Below are positions 9,027-17,614 of a stretch of 64,000 nucleotides of DNA, piece after piece. This stretch comes from Leptospirales bacterium (GTDB taxonomy: Bacteria > Spirochaetota > Leptospiria > Leptospirales > Leptospiraceae). Made by a program: the position numbers and the translations under genes. The stretch is taken from positions 1 to 64,000 of the forward strand of contig JAAFIR010000030.1 in assembly GCA_013297885.1 (NCBI GenBank), written 5' to 3'. Position 1 is the first letter of the stretch; every line of letters starts with the position of its first letter. A model generated the notes under the pieces. That model was not told where the DNA came from. It made no database searches and saw only the letters and a program-made list of their open reading frames with translations.

Positions 9027-10174
9027 ACTTTAAAGTTATTTTCAAGTTTTATAGAAAAGATACTACCTTTTCCGATTTCAGAAGTGACTGAAATTATCCC
9101 TTGGTGTTTTGTGACAATTTCTTTTACAATATAAAGCCCAAGCCCAGTAGTTTTTTCGCCTTTAGTTCCAATTCTTTTTGATTTAGAAAATTTTTGGAAT
9201 AAATAATTTTTATCTTCATCAGGGATTCCAATTCCAAAATCTATAATATTAATAATTGGGTTACCTTCAATCACTTCAAATCGAAGCTCAACAATTTGGT
9301 TTTCATGTGAAAATTTAATTGCATTTGATAATAAATTGGAAATAGCAAAATAAAATTTTTCTTTATTAATTTGATGAAAATATTCTTCTTCACTAGAATT
9401 AAATTCTAAAGTTATATTTTTCCTAAAAGCAATTGGTGTAAATAATTCCAATATTTCTTTTAAAAAAGAAACAAGCTCAATACTATTTAAATCAAAATCG
9501 GTATTTGCTTCTAAGTTAGAGATTTCAACTAGATTATTTCCGATTTGTAAAACATGATTTAATGATTGATGAATCATATTTATGTAATTTTTACTTTGTT
9601 CATCTAAATTTTTTTGTTCAATAATTTCAATTAAATTTTTTATTGCAGCAATAGGTGAAGTGATTTCATGAGCAACAATAGAGATATCATTTTTTTGGTG
9701 AAGAATAATCTCATTTAATTTAATTAATTTTAATTTTTGTATTAAACTTTCATTGTAATTAAATTCTATTGAAGAATATTTTTGGATTGGATTAAAATTG
9801 ATATCTAGTTCTTTTATGGAAATTAATGAAAAAGAATCATCTCCTAGAAGGAAAAACTTAAATTTGATCTCTACAATTTTTATCTCACGTTTAGAAGTAA
9901 TTACTTCAAATTTTTTATAAACAAATTTTTCAGTTTTTTTAAAACTATTAAATTCATCTATGATTTCTGAAATTTGTTTGGTATTAAGATGAATAAAATG
10001 AATAAAAAATTCTTGATTGATAAAATGAGATTCTTTAAATCCAAATAATTCTTCATATTTTTCATTAACTTGAAGAAATTTAAAGCTAGCGTCAAGTAAT
10101 GCAAAAGGAGTATCTTTATCTTTAAGATATTGAAAATAATCGTAAAAATTCAGATTTGTCAATTTATTACCCAA
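9023..10174 (-). CDS. soluble PAS histidine kinase, paralogue 3 of 3
   Basis: A 383-aa member of the tandem family and the first transcribed. It has a PAS-like region (about 15-120), HisKA with H169 (AHEITSPI), N-box SNLLSNAIKFS, G1 DFGIGI, LFQKF and G2 TGLGLYIVKE. All catalytic boxes are intact. The start is TTG at 10174: no in-frame ATG occurs near the N-terminus, and the PAS domain begins soon after. The Shine-Dalgarno sequence is weak. A C-terminal extension (ENNFKV) overlaps the start of paralogue 2. Confidence 0.87.
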   Translation of the reverse strand: MGNKLTNLNFYDYFQYLKDKDTPFALLDASFKFLQVNEKYEELFGFKESHFINQEFFIHFIHLNTKQISEIIDEFNSFKKTEKFVYKKFEVITSKREIKIVEIKFKFFLLGDDSFSLISIKELDINFNPIQKYSSIEFNYNESLIQKLKLIKLNEIILHQKNDISIVAHEITSPIAAIKNLIEIIEQKNLDEQSKNYINMIHQSLNHVLQIGNNLVEISNLEANTDFDLNSIELVSFLKEILELFTPIAFRKNITLEFNSSEEEYFHQINKEKFYFAISNLLSNAIKFSHENQIVELRFEVIEGNPIINIIDFGIGIPDEDKNYLFQKFSKSKRIGTKGEKTTGLGLYIVKEIVTKHQGIISVTSEIGKGSIFSIKLENNFKV

Positions 10175-10226
10175 TTCATCTTTTTATTGGTATTTATGTA
10201 GTCAATAAAGTTTAAAAAAGTAATAT

Positions 10227-10715
10227 TCATTTGTATTGCAATATGAAATTTTTAATAATTGTTCTTGCTTTTTCATTTGCGTTTAGACCTGAAATCTCTT
10301 TGTCTAAAGAATTAAATTTATTTAGACCTCTAATGATTAATTTGTCAGAAGTTTTTTTTCTATTACATGGATCATCGTCCAAAATTTTATATTCATCAAC
10401 TCTAAAAATTAAAGCGATAGGTTCGTTTTTATAGATTACCCACTCTAATTTTTTTTTGTCTGAACTTGCAATTTTTTGTTCTGGGAATTCTAATAAAGAA
10501 ATTTCATCATTATAAATAGAAATATATTCTGAACAAGCTGAATAATAAATGGATACTTTAAATTTTAGTGGTCCATTACAAATTCTTGGAATATCTGAAT
10601 CCTTATCTTTTACTTTTGGATCATTTTTGCAATCTTTAGTAAAATCAGTATATTTATATTCAAACTCATTTGAATAAATTGAAAATATACTAAATAATAA
10701 AATTATAAATTTCAT
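10227..10715 (-). CDS. small secreted protein of unknown function
   Basis: A 162-aa protein starting MKFIILLFSIFSIYS, a signal peptide with likely cleavage near residue 15. The mature part contains four cysteines (in DCKND, RICNG, YSACSE and DPCNR), so disulfides in the periplasm are plausible. I recognise no domain. I chose the ATG at 10715 rather than an in-frame ATG 12 nt further upstream because GGGAG lies 5 nt before it and it overlaps the tenA stop as ATGA. It is therefore probably co-transcribed with tenA, though a functional link is not evident. Confidence 0.6.
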   Translation of the reverse strand: MKFIILLFSIFSIYSNEFEYKYTDFTKDCKNDPKVKDKDSDIPRICNGPLKFKVSIYYSACSEYISIYNDEISLLEFPEQKIASSDKKKLEWVIYKNEPIALIFRVDEYKILDDDPCNRKKTSDKLIIRGLNKFNSLDKEISGLNANEKARTIIKNFILQYK

Positions 10716-11377
10716 AAAATCTCCCATTTTTGTTTTTTAAATCCCATATCCCAAAATAAATATTCCATTTTAGAAGTTTGAATATAATGTTTTTTTATAG
10801 CAAGTTTTTGAGACTGAGATAGATTTGAAGCAAGTTTATCCATTATAGATAAAACTTCCTCTTCAACTTTTCCAAATTCATCTCCTTCATAAGTATCAAT
10901 CCATTTTTGATAAATTGGATTTAAGGAACCTTTTTTTAAAAGTTCTTTTCCTACTTCATAATAAATTTGGTAACATGGTAAAAATGCTCCAAGAGATTCA
11001 TAATAAGGTTTTGTAGTTGCAGTTGAGATTAAATAAGATGTGTAAAGCAAACAATTTGGACTTGGCTCAGTTTTATAAACTTCATTTGAATTAAGATCCC
11101 AAGTTTTAAAAAAACTATCATGTAAAGTTCTTTCGACTAAAATTGCATTTGCTCCATGATTACAAAATGTTAAGAATTCATCATCGTCTTCAGCTCTAGT
11201 TCCAAGAATTGCTAGTCCACGTCCAAATTCTTTTAAATAAAGTGCATCTTGAATCGCATAATATCGAAATGCCGCTTCCTCTAAACTTCCATCTGTTAGA
11301 CCAATTAAAAATGGATGTGTTAAAATTTTTGTATAAATATCTGAAACGCTATTCCATAACTCTTCCGTAAATTTCAT
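10712..11377 (-). CDS. tenA: aminopyrimidine aminohydrolase (thiaminase II)
   Basis: TenA hydrolyses 4-amino-5-aminomethyl-2-methylpyrimidine to the hydroxymethyl form in thiamin salvage. At 221 aa it is close to B. subtilis TenA, and the key residues fall at the same numbers: D44 (AIQDALYL), C135 in LPCYQIYYEVG and E205 (SKMEYLFWD). GDEFGKVEEEVL also matches the family. No TPP riboswitch is visible upstream and no thi genes adjoin it. The next gene downstream overlaps by 4 nt. The upstream side is occupied by a composite palindromic element. Confidence 0.9.
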   Translation of the reverse strand: MKFTEELWNSVSDIYTKILTHPFLIGLTDGSLEEAAFRYYAIQDALYLKEFGRGLAILGTRAEDDDEFLTFCNHGANAILVERTLHDSFFKTWDLNSNEVYKTEPSPNCLLYTSYLISTATTKPYYESLGAFLPCYQIYYEVGKELLKKGSLNPIYQKWIDTYEGDEFGKVEEEVLSIMDKLASNLSQSQKLAIKKHYIQTSKMEYLFWDMGFKKQKWEIL

Positions 11378-11431
11378 AAATTTCCTTTGGTTTATGATTC
11401 AAATATAGTAATTTTCTTAAAGTGTTTTTTT

Positions 11432-11617
11432 GGGCGAATTTTCTTATTTGTAGAGATAACTTATAAGAAAGTGGGTTGCAACCCACCAAGCAGCTGGTAG
11501 CTGCTACCAGCTGTCTAAACTAAGTTCTCTACAAATAAAAAAACCGGGCTATCCGCTACTTCTGAATCCTCGTGTTAAAACACGAGGCTATTCAGAAACG
11601 CTTCTATCCCTTTCGCA
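11432..11617 (+). repeat. composite palindromic intergenic element, copy 3 (reference copy)
   Basis: Best-formed copy. Order on the + strand: box 1 GGGCGAATTTTC (11432-11443); hairpin 1 with arms TTATTTGTAGAGA (11444-11456) and complement (11526-11538); box 2 AACCGGGCTATCCGCT (11542-11557); hairpin 2 with nested arms TTCTGAAT/ATTCAGAA (11560-11567, 11590-11597) and CCTCGTG/CACGAGG (11568-11574, 11581-11587); box 3 ACGCTTCTATCCCTTTCGC (11598-11616). Hairpin 1 encloses two more perfect palindromes, GTGGGTTG/CAACCCAC (11471-11486) and CAGCTGGTAG/CTACCAGCTG (11491-11513). Boxes are shared among nine copies in the window while the arm sequences are not. It sits between the divergent tenA and kdsB genes. 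Confidence 0.8.
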
Positions 11618-11667
11618 TAGTATTGAAAAACATTTTTCAATATTGGAATCTATTTAATCTTGGTACT

Positions 11668-12399
11668 ATGAACATAATTGGAATCATTCCAGCTAGATTT
11701 GGAAGTACTCGTTTTGAAGGCAAACCACTCGCTAAAATTGGAAACAAAACTATGATTGAATGGACTTATATTCATGCAAAAAAATCAAATTTGCTTTCAG
11801 ATGTTATTGTTGCTACTGATCACCAAAAAATTTTTGATGAAGTAAAAAGTTTTGGAGGTAGGGTAGTGATGACAAAAAGCACACATGAAACTGGAACAGA
11901 TCGTTTAATTGAAGCAGTTTCTCATTTTCCAGATTCAGAAATTATTTTAAATATCCAAGGAGATGAGCCATTAATTGAAAAAGAACTAATTGATGGAGTA
12001 ATTGAAAACAAACTTAAATATAGAAATTATGAAATGTCAACAGCAATCACAATAATGCAAAAAAATGAGTACAATGACCCTAATCGAGTAAAAGTAATAT
12101 TTGATAAAAAAGAAAAAGCAATTTATTTTTCAAGGGCTTTTATTCCATCTAATTTTAAAAAAGAAAAAGAAATTTATAAACATATTGGAATTTATGCTTA
12201 TGAAAAGAATTTCTTAATGCAATACAATTCTTTACCAAAATCAGATTTAGAAGAGTCTGAATCATTAGAACAGTTAAGAGCAATAGAAAATGGATACTCA
12301 ATTGGAGTTTTTAAAGCTAGTGTCGCTGGTTTATCAGTGGATACAAAAGAAGATTTAGAAAAAGTGATTTTGGAATTTAAAAAAAGGAATTTAATATGA
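11668..12399 (+). CDS. kdsB: 3-deoxy-manno-octulosonate cytidylyltransferase
   Basis: Activates Kdo as CMP-Kdo for lipid A-core assembly in the cytoplasm. The start at 11668 gives 243 aa, the usual KdsB length. It begins MNIIGIIPARFGSTRFEGKPL, the nucleotide-binding signature, and continues with VATDH, TGTDR and NIQGDEPLI. The open frame extends 96 nt further upstream but only through repeat-element DNA, so the longer start is rejected. KdsB implies Kdo-containing LPS, which supports a leptospira-like rather than a Borrelia- or Treponema-like envelope. It overlaps the following membrane-protein gene by 4 nt. No strong Shine-Dalgarno sequence is seen. Confidence 0.92.
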   Translation: MNIIGIIPARFGSTRFEGKPLAKIGNKTMIEWTYIHAKKSNLLSDVIVATDHQKIFDEVKSFGGRVVMTKSTHETGTDRLIEAVSHFPDSEIILNIQGDEPLIEKELIDGVIENKLKYRNYEMSTAITIMQKNEYNDPNRVKVIFDKKEKAIYFSRAFIPSNFKKEKEIYKHIGIYAYEKNFLMQYNSLPKSDLEESESLEQLRAIENGYSIGVFKASVAGLSVDTKEDLEKVILEFKKRNLI

Positions 12400-12812
12400 C
12401 TGAAGTTTTAGAAAAAAAAGGAATCAAAAATGGTTTGGTGTATGCAATTATTTTGTTTTCTGTTTATATCTATTTATTTTTCTTTATAGGAATTTATTTT
12501 ATTTGGAATAAAGAAGTTCCAAATACTGGAACTGATTGGTTAGTTTTAATTGGCTCATCAATTGCCTATTTATCTTTTTCTGGATTTTTATTTTTAGTAG
12601 TAATCATAACTTCCATTTATTTAATTTTTAAAGATATAAGTTTTTTTCAAAGTATAAAAGAAAACTGGACAGTAATTTTAGCATTTTTATATCCTTTACT
12701 TCCAAATTTACCAGGACCTTGGGATGAAGGAATTTTAGGATTTGTATTACTAGTCATTCGACTTATATTATTTTGGAAAACAGGAAAAATGCCCGAGGAG
12801 AAAAAAAAATGA
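12396..12812 (+). CDS. small integral membrane protein of unknown function
   Basis: A 138-aa protein with about four hydrophobic segments (near 12-37, 48-78, 90-105 and 112-127) and a basic tail (KTGKMPEEKKK). No family is recognised. It is coupled to kdsB by an ATGA overlap and overlaps the start of the DUF1554-like lipoprotein gene by 4 nt. The Shine-Dalgarno sequence of that next gene (GAGGAG at 12795-12800) lies inside this reading frame. Confidence 0.6.
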   Translation: MTEVLEKKGIKNGLVYAIILFSVYIYLFFFIGIYFIWNKEVPNTGTDWLVLIGSSIAYLSFSGFLFLVVIITSIYLIFKDISFFQSIKENWTVILAFLYPLLPNLPGPWDEGILGFVLLVIRLILFWKTGKMPEEKKK

Positions 12813-13816
12813 AATTTTTATTCATCTTAATTTTTTGTATAGGTTGCCTTGAAGCAAAAAAAAGTATTTTCGATTTTACAAACCAATCACCAGCTTCAAC
12901 GGTAGTTCAAAATTTGATTTTGAATCCAAGAACTTCAAATACAGGAACAGGTGTTGGAACAGGGACTGGAACTGGAACAGGTGTTGGTACCGGGACTGGT
13001 TCAGCAATTCCTTTTACTCTTCCAACACAACAAGCACCAACTTCAACTGGTGATTTTAATGCATTTACAGTGAGATGGCTTGCAGCAACAGGAACCAATA
13101 TAACTTATAAACTCTACAGAAAAAAAGATTCTAATTTTGATTCAATTTCTCAAGTAGAATCTGGAAATTTAATTACTACAACAACAAACCTTGAACATAT
13201 TGTAACAGATGAATTAAGTGGAAATGGAAATTATTATAATGTAATTGCTTCAGATGGAAACAGAAGAATAGTTTATGTAAAATTTAGATTGGAAACAGCA
13301 AGTCCCTCAAGAATATTTTTGTTTGCAATTAACGGCACAACAAATGGTGCTATGGGTGGACTAGCTGGTGCAAATGCAATGTGTGAGGCAACAAGAACTG
13401 CAACTTTTGCAAATGATTTTGTTTGTTCAAGAGTGAGAGCTTTAATTTCAGTTTCTGGAGATGAATTAATCAATGCACCATCAACAAATAAATTTGTGGC
13501 AACAAGAGAAGTTTGGGGCGTACACACTTCTACAAAAGCTCAAACCAAAGTTTGTAATGACTGGGCTAGTTGTTTTCCGAATTTAATAATTTCAGTTAAT
13601 ACTCCACATACAGTTTTGGGAATTCCACAAGCAAATTTATTTACTTTTTCTAATACTTTAGGTAATGTAGGTACTAATACTTGTTCAAATGGAACAAGTT
13701 CAAATATGGTTGTAAATGGTTCAGGCGCTTATTCAGATAGCATAAATAATTGGGTAAATACTATTAATTTTATAACTTGTGATAATATTCTCAAAATCCT
13801 CTGCATTTGTTATTAA
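12809..13816 (+). CDS. DUF1554-like lipoprotein with Gly/Thr repeat linker
   Basis: A 335-aa predicted lipoprotein. MKFLFILIFCIGC gives a relaxed spirochaetal lipobox with C13 as the lipidated residue. A low-complexity linker of alternating Gly/Thr/Val (about residues 43-65) follows, encoded by hexamer-like repeats at 12944-13004. The middle region (about 75-155) resembles a fibronectin-like strand domain. The C-terminal 170 residues match the DUF1554 pattern: FLFAINGTTNGAMGGLAGAN, AMCEA, RALIS, and paired cysteines near the end. DUF1554 proteins are known mainly from Leptospira envelopes; their function is unknown. The start at 12809 is supported by GAGGAG 8 nt upstream. A strong terminator follows. 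Confidence 0.65.
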   Translation: MKFLFILIFCIGCLEAKKSIFDFTNQSPASTVVQNLILNPRTSNTGTGVGTGTGTGTGVGTGTGSAIPFTLPTQQAPTSTGDFNAFTVRWLAATGTNITYKLYRKKDSNFDSISQVESGNLITTTTNLEHIVTDELSGNGNYYNVIASDGNRRIVYVKFRLETASPSRIFLFAINGTTNGAMGGLAGANAMCEATRTATFANDFVCSRVRALISVSGDELINAPSTNKFVATREVWGVHTSTKAQTKVCNDWASCFPNLIISVNTPHTVLGIPQANLFTFSNTLGNVGTNTCSNGTSSNMVVNGSGAYSDSINNWVNTINFITCDNILKILCICY

Positions 13817-13862
13817 TTTCTTCTGTGAAATAGAATTTTTTTCACAGAAGAAATTATTTTTT
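13815..13862 (+). terminator. intrinsic terminator after the DUF1554-like gene
   Basis: Perfect 16-nt arms (13815-13830 and 13840-13855, core TTCTTCTGTGAAA) with a 9-nt loop, followed by ATTTTTT. The left arm overlaps the stop codon. It ends the kdsB transcript. Confidence 0.8.
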
Positions 13863-14024
13863 AAATCAATTTTTCATAGTTCACCTCACAAAATCTCACT
13901 GTCAAAAGTTTGTTCACTATGGCAGTCTTAATAGACAAAAATTACTACTCATAAAATAACCCTCTATAAAGTAGGTATATATTTGTATAGTTTTTATTTT
14001 TGTCAAATATAATTTATCTTAACT

Positions 14025-14225
14025 AGCGAAAAAGATCGAAGCGGGGTCAAAAAATTTCAGTTGAATAAAGTTTTTAAATTGAAGAAATTTTTTGACCTGA
14101 GCTGAGAGCTTGTTTTTTCGTAAATGAAGAATTAAAAATTGATACCAAAAATTTTTTTGACTTCCAATTTTTTTATTTTTAATTGTACATTTTTTTTTGC
14201 TTTGCAAAAAAAGAAAAATTCGCCC
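14025..14225 (-). repeat. composite palindromic intergenic element, copy 2
   Basis: Minus-orientation copy. End box AGCGAAAAAGATCGAAGC (14025-14043); hairpin 2 with outer arms GGTCAAAAAATTTC (14045-14058) and GAAATTTTTTGACC; middle box GAGCTGAGAGCTTGTTTTTTC (near 14099-14120); hairpin 1 region ending TTTGCTTTGCAAA; GAAAAATTCGCCC at 14213-14225. It occupies most of the 527-bp gap between the DUF1554-like gene and the VOC gene. The rest of that gap (13863-14024) shows no gene. Confidence 0.75.
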
Positions 14226-14343
14226 AAATCTAAATGAAAGAATTTTATCTTGGCTTTAAAATTCTTTTAAGAAAAAAGAATTTGTATAAAAAAATTTAGC
14301 TTAAAAAAAAATAGTTTAGAGAAATAATTTTTATGAAGGGAAT

Positions 14344-14802
14344 ATGAGACCATTTAAAATTTTAGGATTACAACAAATTGCAATTGGAAATGAAAGTAAA
14401 GAAAGGCTTACAAATTTTTGGGGTGAAATTTTAGGTCTCACTAAAACTGGAACTTTTAAATCTGAAAAAGAAAATGTGGACGAAGATATTTATGCAATGG
14501 GTAAAGGTGCTTTTGCTGTGGAAGTGGATTTGATGCAGCCAATTGATTTAAACAAAAGCCCAAAAGTCCATGAACCAAAATTAAATCATATTGGTCTTTG
14601 GGTGGATGATATTCAGGCTTGTGTAAAATATTTAACTGATAAAGGTGTTCGTTTTACACCAGGTGGAATCAGGAAAGGGGCAGCGGGTTATGATGTTACT
14701 TTTATTCATCCAAAAGGTAATGAAGAATTTCCACTTTGTTCAGAAGGTGTTTTAGTGGAACTAGTTCAAGCTCCAAAAGAAGTTATTAAAGCACTATCTT
14801 AA
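14344..14802 (+). CDS. VOC (glyoxalase) family protein, methylmalonyl-CoA epimerase-like
   Basis: A 152-aa vicinal-oxygen-chelate protein with two beta-alpha-beta-beta-beta modules. [25 protein letters not shown] and [10 protein letters not shown] in the second half resemble methylmalonyl-CoA epimerase, in which His and Glu of these motifs bind the metal. In the first module the usual metal-binding His is replaced: the text reads GLQQIAIG. Either Gln serves as ligand or the specificity has changed. AAGGGA lies just before the ATG. The stop overlaps the convergent lipoprotein gene by 4 nt. Lactoylglutathione lyase-like function is an alternative. Confidence 0.68.
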   Translation: MRPFKILGLQQIAIGNESKERLTNFWGEILGLTKTGTFKSEKENVDEDIYAMGKGAFAVEVDLMQPIDLNKSPKVHEPKLNHIGLWVDDIQACVKYLTDKGVRFTPGGIRKGAAGYDVTFIHPKGNEEFPLCSEGVLVELVQAPKEVIKALS

Positions 14803-15128
14803 TCTTTTTTTTCACCTGGAAGTTTAAACTCAATATCAAAACATTTTCCTTTAACTTGTTTTAAAAGTAAGGCACAGTTTGGTGGGTAAGTTGTGAAAGG
14901 GCATTTTGATTGAATGATTGCAAGTGAACAATTATTGGTTTCTTTTTTTAAAGGTGCACATTCACTTTTTGAATTTATAATTGGAGTTGGAAAATATCCT
15001 GGGAAATTTCCGCATTGATTTCTTTTGAGAGAAATGCTTAAAAACAAATCTCTAAAATTTTCGTCTTCAGCTGTCTCAGGGACGTTACAATTAAATAATA
15101 AAGTTAAAATTAATAATATTTTTTTCAT
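14799..15128 (-). CDS. cysteine-rich small lipoprotein
   Basis: 109 aa. The start at 15128 is supported by a GAGAG Shine-Dalgarno sequence just upstream; the longer open frame has no such signal. [14 protein letters not shown] is a lipoprotein signal with lipidated C14. The mature region has six more cysteines in about 70 residues (NQCGN, SECAP, NNCSL, SKCPF, PNCAL, GKCFD), suggesting three disulfides in the periplasm or on the surface. No family is recognised. It starts 7 nt after the CPBP protease gene, so it is the last gene of an ABC-exporter operon. Confidence 0.6.
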   Translation of the reverse strand: MKKILLILTLLFNCNVPETAEDENFRDLFLSISLKRNQCGNFPGYFPTPIINSKSECAPLKKETNNCSLAIIQSKCPFTTYPPNCALLLKQVKGKCFDIEFKLPGEKKD

Positions 15129-15135
15129 ATATCTC

Positions 15136-16584
15136 TCAAAATGTAAAACTGTATTGGATGGGCATATAATAAACTTCTCTTGGTGATTTGTCATAACCTG
15201 AATCACCTTTGTATTGACTTAACATGGATACACCAATTATAAAATTCCACCAAAAATGAACTGCAATTCCCGGTTTTATATCAAAATTACTTTTGTAATG
15301 AATATAACCTAGATAAACTCCAGCAAGTAGTCTTGATAGTCTACCATCTCTTGCATCTGCATTTCCTTCATGAGCTAACATAAATAATAAACTAGATCCA
15401 CCAATACCTCCACCAGCACCATAGGACTGAATCAAGGAATAATTTAAGTATCCTCTAAAAAAAGCTTCTTCACCAACACCAGGAGATAAACCATTTATAA
15501 AAGCAGTAGCATAAAGTGAGCCATCACGTTTTAGACTTGGAGGAACTAAAATTGGATTTCCATTTGCACTACCAAGTCCAGCAATAGCTGCAATCAAAAG
15601 AATTGGTGTGAACACTAAAGGTCTTTTCAGATAATCAAAGTTAAACGGTGAATAAGCAAGTTGACCAATTGTTTCTGATTTTTTTTCTTCACCAAGTCCA
15701 CCTGCATCTCTAAAAGAAGAATAAACAGAATACATCATTGTTGATAAAATTGGGTTACCTAATGCATCTGCACGGTGTGAACTTCTACTTTCTCTACTAT
15801 ATGTTCCATATTTATAAAGTAAATTTTCTTCACCAAGTTTTCTTTCACGAATGAGTCTTGAATCTCTATCAAATTTTGTTTCAGAAAAAATTGGACCGTT
15901 TTCAAAATTTTTATAAATTTCATTATTTGAAAAAGCTGCTTTGTAGGGAATATCAGAATAAACAAAATTTGGATTTTGTTTTTTTATTTCCTCAGAAATA
16001 ACAACTTCCTCAAAATTAAATTTAACTAGTCTGTCTTCTTGTTTGATATAGTCAGGTTGGTTTAGATATTGACCTCTAATATCTCTAAGTCCAAGAAATA
16101 ATCCCATTTGAAAAGCAGCTGTATAATAATTGCCAATATAAGCCTGACCAACACCCGGAACAATTCCTAACAAAGCAGCTACTTTTGGATTTTTTTTGGA
16201 AGATTTATTTTCAGGATTTCTAGCAAATTCTGAATTATCTGTATTGTTTTTAAAATTTGGATCTAGATTTTCAGATTTAACAGTTTTAGAAGATTCCTCT
16301 TTTGAATCAGAAATAGTTTTGGTATTTATTTCATTTTCAGAAGAATTTTTTCCTTCATTTGGGCTTGCATCTTTAACAGTATCTTTTGTTCCTTTGGAAC
16401 TTGATTCATCTGGTTTTGAAATTGTATCTTTTGATTCATCAGTGCTTTTAACTTTATCAGAATTTTTTGAATCTTTTGTGTTAGAATTTTTTACTTCAGT
16501 TTTTGTATTTTTTTTTGGAACATTTTTTTGTGCATAAATTTGAAAACTGAAAAGTATTAAAAATATCAAAAATATTTTATTCAT
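15136..16584 (-). CDS. DUF5683-CPBP intramembrane protease fusion
   Basis: A 482-aa membrane protein. Its order is a signal peptide (1-18), a Ser/Lys/Asp-rich low-complexity linker (about 19-130), a DUF5683-like segment (KNPKVAALLGIVPGVGQAYIG, about 131-165), a soluble loop with several charged stretches, and a C-terminal CPBP (CAAX protease/bacteriocin-processing) domain. The catalytic motifs are present: EExxxR at E372-E373-R377 (VGEEAFFRG), FxxxH (FMLAH) and HxxxN (HFWWN). CPBP proteins cleave within membranes or act in bacteriocin self-immunity and protein maturation. Genes for an ABC-2 permease (1 nt away) and its ATPase lie immediately upstream, so maturation or export of an envelope substrate is a reasonable inference. 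Confidence 0.78.
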   Translation of the reverse strand: MNKIFLIFLILFSFQIYAQKNVPKKNTKTEVKNSNTKDSKNSDKVKSTDESKDTISKPDESSSKGTKDTVKDASPNEGKNSSENEINTKTISDSKEESSKTVKSENLDPNFKNNTDNSEFARNPENKSSKKNPKVAALLGIVPGVGQAYIGNYYTAAFQMGLFLGLRDIRGQYLNQPDYIKQEDRLVKFNFEEVVISEEIKKQNPNFVYSDIPYKAAFSNNEIYKNFENGPIFSETKFDRDSRLIRERKLGEENLLYKYGTYSRESRSSHRADALGNPILSTMMYSVYSSFRDAGGLGEEKKSETIGQLAYSPFNFDYLKRPLVFTPILLIAAIAGLGSANGNPILVPPSLKRDGSLYATAFINGLSPGVGEEAFFRGYLNYSLIQSYGAGGGIGGSSLLFMLAHEGNADARDGRLSRLLAGVYLGYIHYKSNFDIKPGIAVHFWWNFIIGVSMLSQYKGDSGYDKSPREVYYMPIQYSFTF

Positions 16585-16585
16585 A

Positions 16586-17614
16586 TTAATCCCATTTGTA
16601 TATTTTTAAACCAATATAAAAAAATACAAGTCCTGTCAAATTTAAAATAATTATACTTGGAAATAAGACTGATAAATTTCCTAATTCCAAAAAAATTAAT
16701 CTAAGTGAATCTGCAAGAAGAGTTAGAGGAAGAAATTGAATTATTTTAACAACAAAATCTGGAAAATTGTGATAAGAAAAGAAAACTCCTGAAACTAACA
16801 TCATCGGAAAAGTAAATGCGTTAATTACACCATTTGCAACTGAATTATTTGAAGCACGGGATGATGCAAAAATAGCTATCCCAGTAAACGCAAAGTTCCC
16901 TGATAAAAAAATGAACATAAGTGAAATTAAACTTCCTGAAATTTCAACATCAAATAAAAATTTTCCAAATAAAATCATTAAAATAAATTCAACAAAAGAT
17001 AATGTTCCCCTAGAAATAAAATGGGATAGTAAAAAAAGCCATTTTGGAAGTGGAGTTGAAATCATTCTTCTAAGAAGTTTTTTCATTCTCATATCCATTA
17101 AAGACCAACCAGTTCCCCACATACATGAGTTCATTATCCCAAATGCTAAAAGTCCAGGGATTAAAAAATCAATATACCTTTCTCCTTTGTTTTTTAAAAT
17201 TTCTGTTTTAGAATTTTTTGCTTTTGAAATTTTTTTTTCAAGTGTGAGATAATTTACTTGTGCTTCTGTATTATTTGGATCAAATGAATAAACAAACTCA
17301 TTCCCTTTTTTTTCTAAATACAGAGAAATTTTTCCTTTTTTTAAACTAGACTTCGCTTCTTCTGAAGTCATGGGAATAAAAATAAATTTTGTAAATGTAT
17401 CTTTGTCTTCTTTTAAGTTTTTTAATTCTTCAGGAATAAATTGATTTTCTGAAATCACAGCTACTTTTTTTTCCAAAGTTTCTTTTTTGGAAAATGCAAA
17501 ACCTAGAACTGTTGCTAAAATTAATGGAAATCCAAGAGACCAAAATAAAATTGCAGGATTTCTGAAATACTCTTTAAACTCAATTAAAACTAAATTGTAC
17601 ATCATTTTAAGCAT
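16586..17614 (-). CDS. ABC-2 type transporter permease
   Basis: A 342-aa permease with one N-terminal membrane helix (about 22-42), a large extracytoplasmic domain (about 45-150) and five C-terminal helices. This is the ABC-2 membrane protein layout found in DrrB/NodJ-like and Na+/drug exporters. FWSLGFPLILATVLGFAF and LLRRMISTPLP are typical of the first helix and the loop before the second. Either 17614 or the internal methionines at 17605/17602 could be the start; the first overlaps the ATPase stop by 8 nt. The substrate is unknown. Confidence 0.85.
   Translation of the reverse strand: MLKMMYNLVLIEFKEYFRNPAILFWSLGFPLILATVLGFAFSKKETLEKKVAVISENQFIPEELKNLKEDKDTFTKFIFIPMTSEEAKSSLKKGKISLYLEKKGNEFVYSFDPNNTEAQVNYLTLEKKISKAKNSKTEILKNKGERYIDFLIPGLLAFGIMNSCMWGTGWSLMDMRMKKLLRRMISTPLPKWLFLLSHFISRGTLSFVEFILMILFGKFLFDVEISGSLISLMFIFLSGNFAFTGIAIFASSRASNNSVANGVINAFTFPMMLVSGVFFSYHNFPDFVVKIIQFLPLTLLADSLRLIFLELGNLSVLFPSIIILNLTGLVFFYIGLKIYKWD

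Noticed and set aside
11378-11431. TPP riboswitch upstream of tenA
   Set aside because: The conserved CUGAGA and related boxes of the TPP aptamer are not present.
11572-11667. Longer N-terminus for kdsB
   Set aside because: The extra 32 codons read through box 3 of composite element copy 3; the conserved family N-terminus starts at 11668.
14019-14207. 62-codon minus-strand ORF
   Set aside because: It lies wholly inside composite element copy 2 and has no ribosome-binding site or coding character.
16196-16537. 113-codon plus-strand ORF
   Set aside because: Antisense of the Ser/Lys-rich linker of the CPBP protein; low-complexity DNA keeps the opposite frame open.
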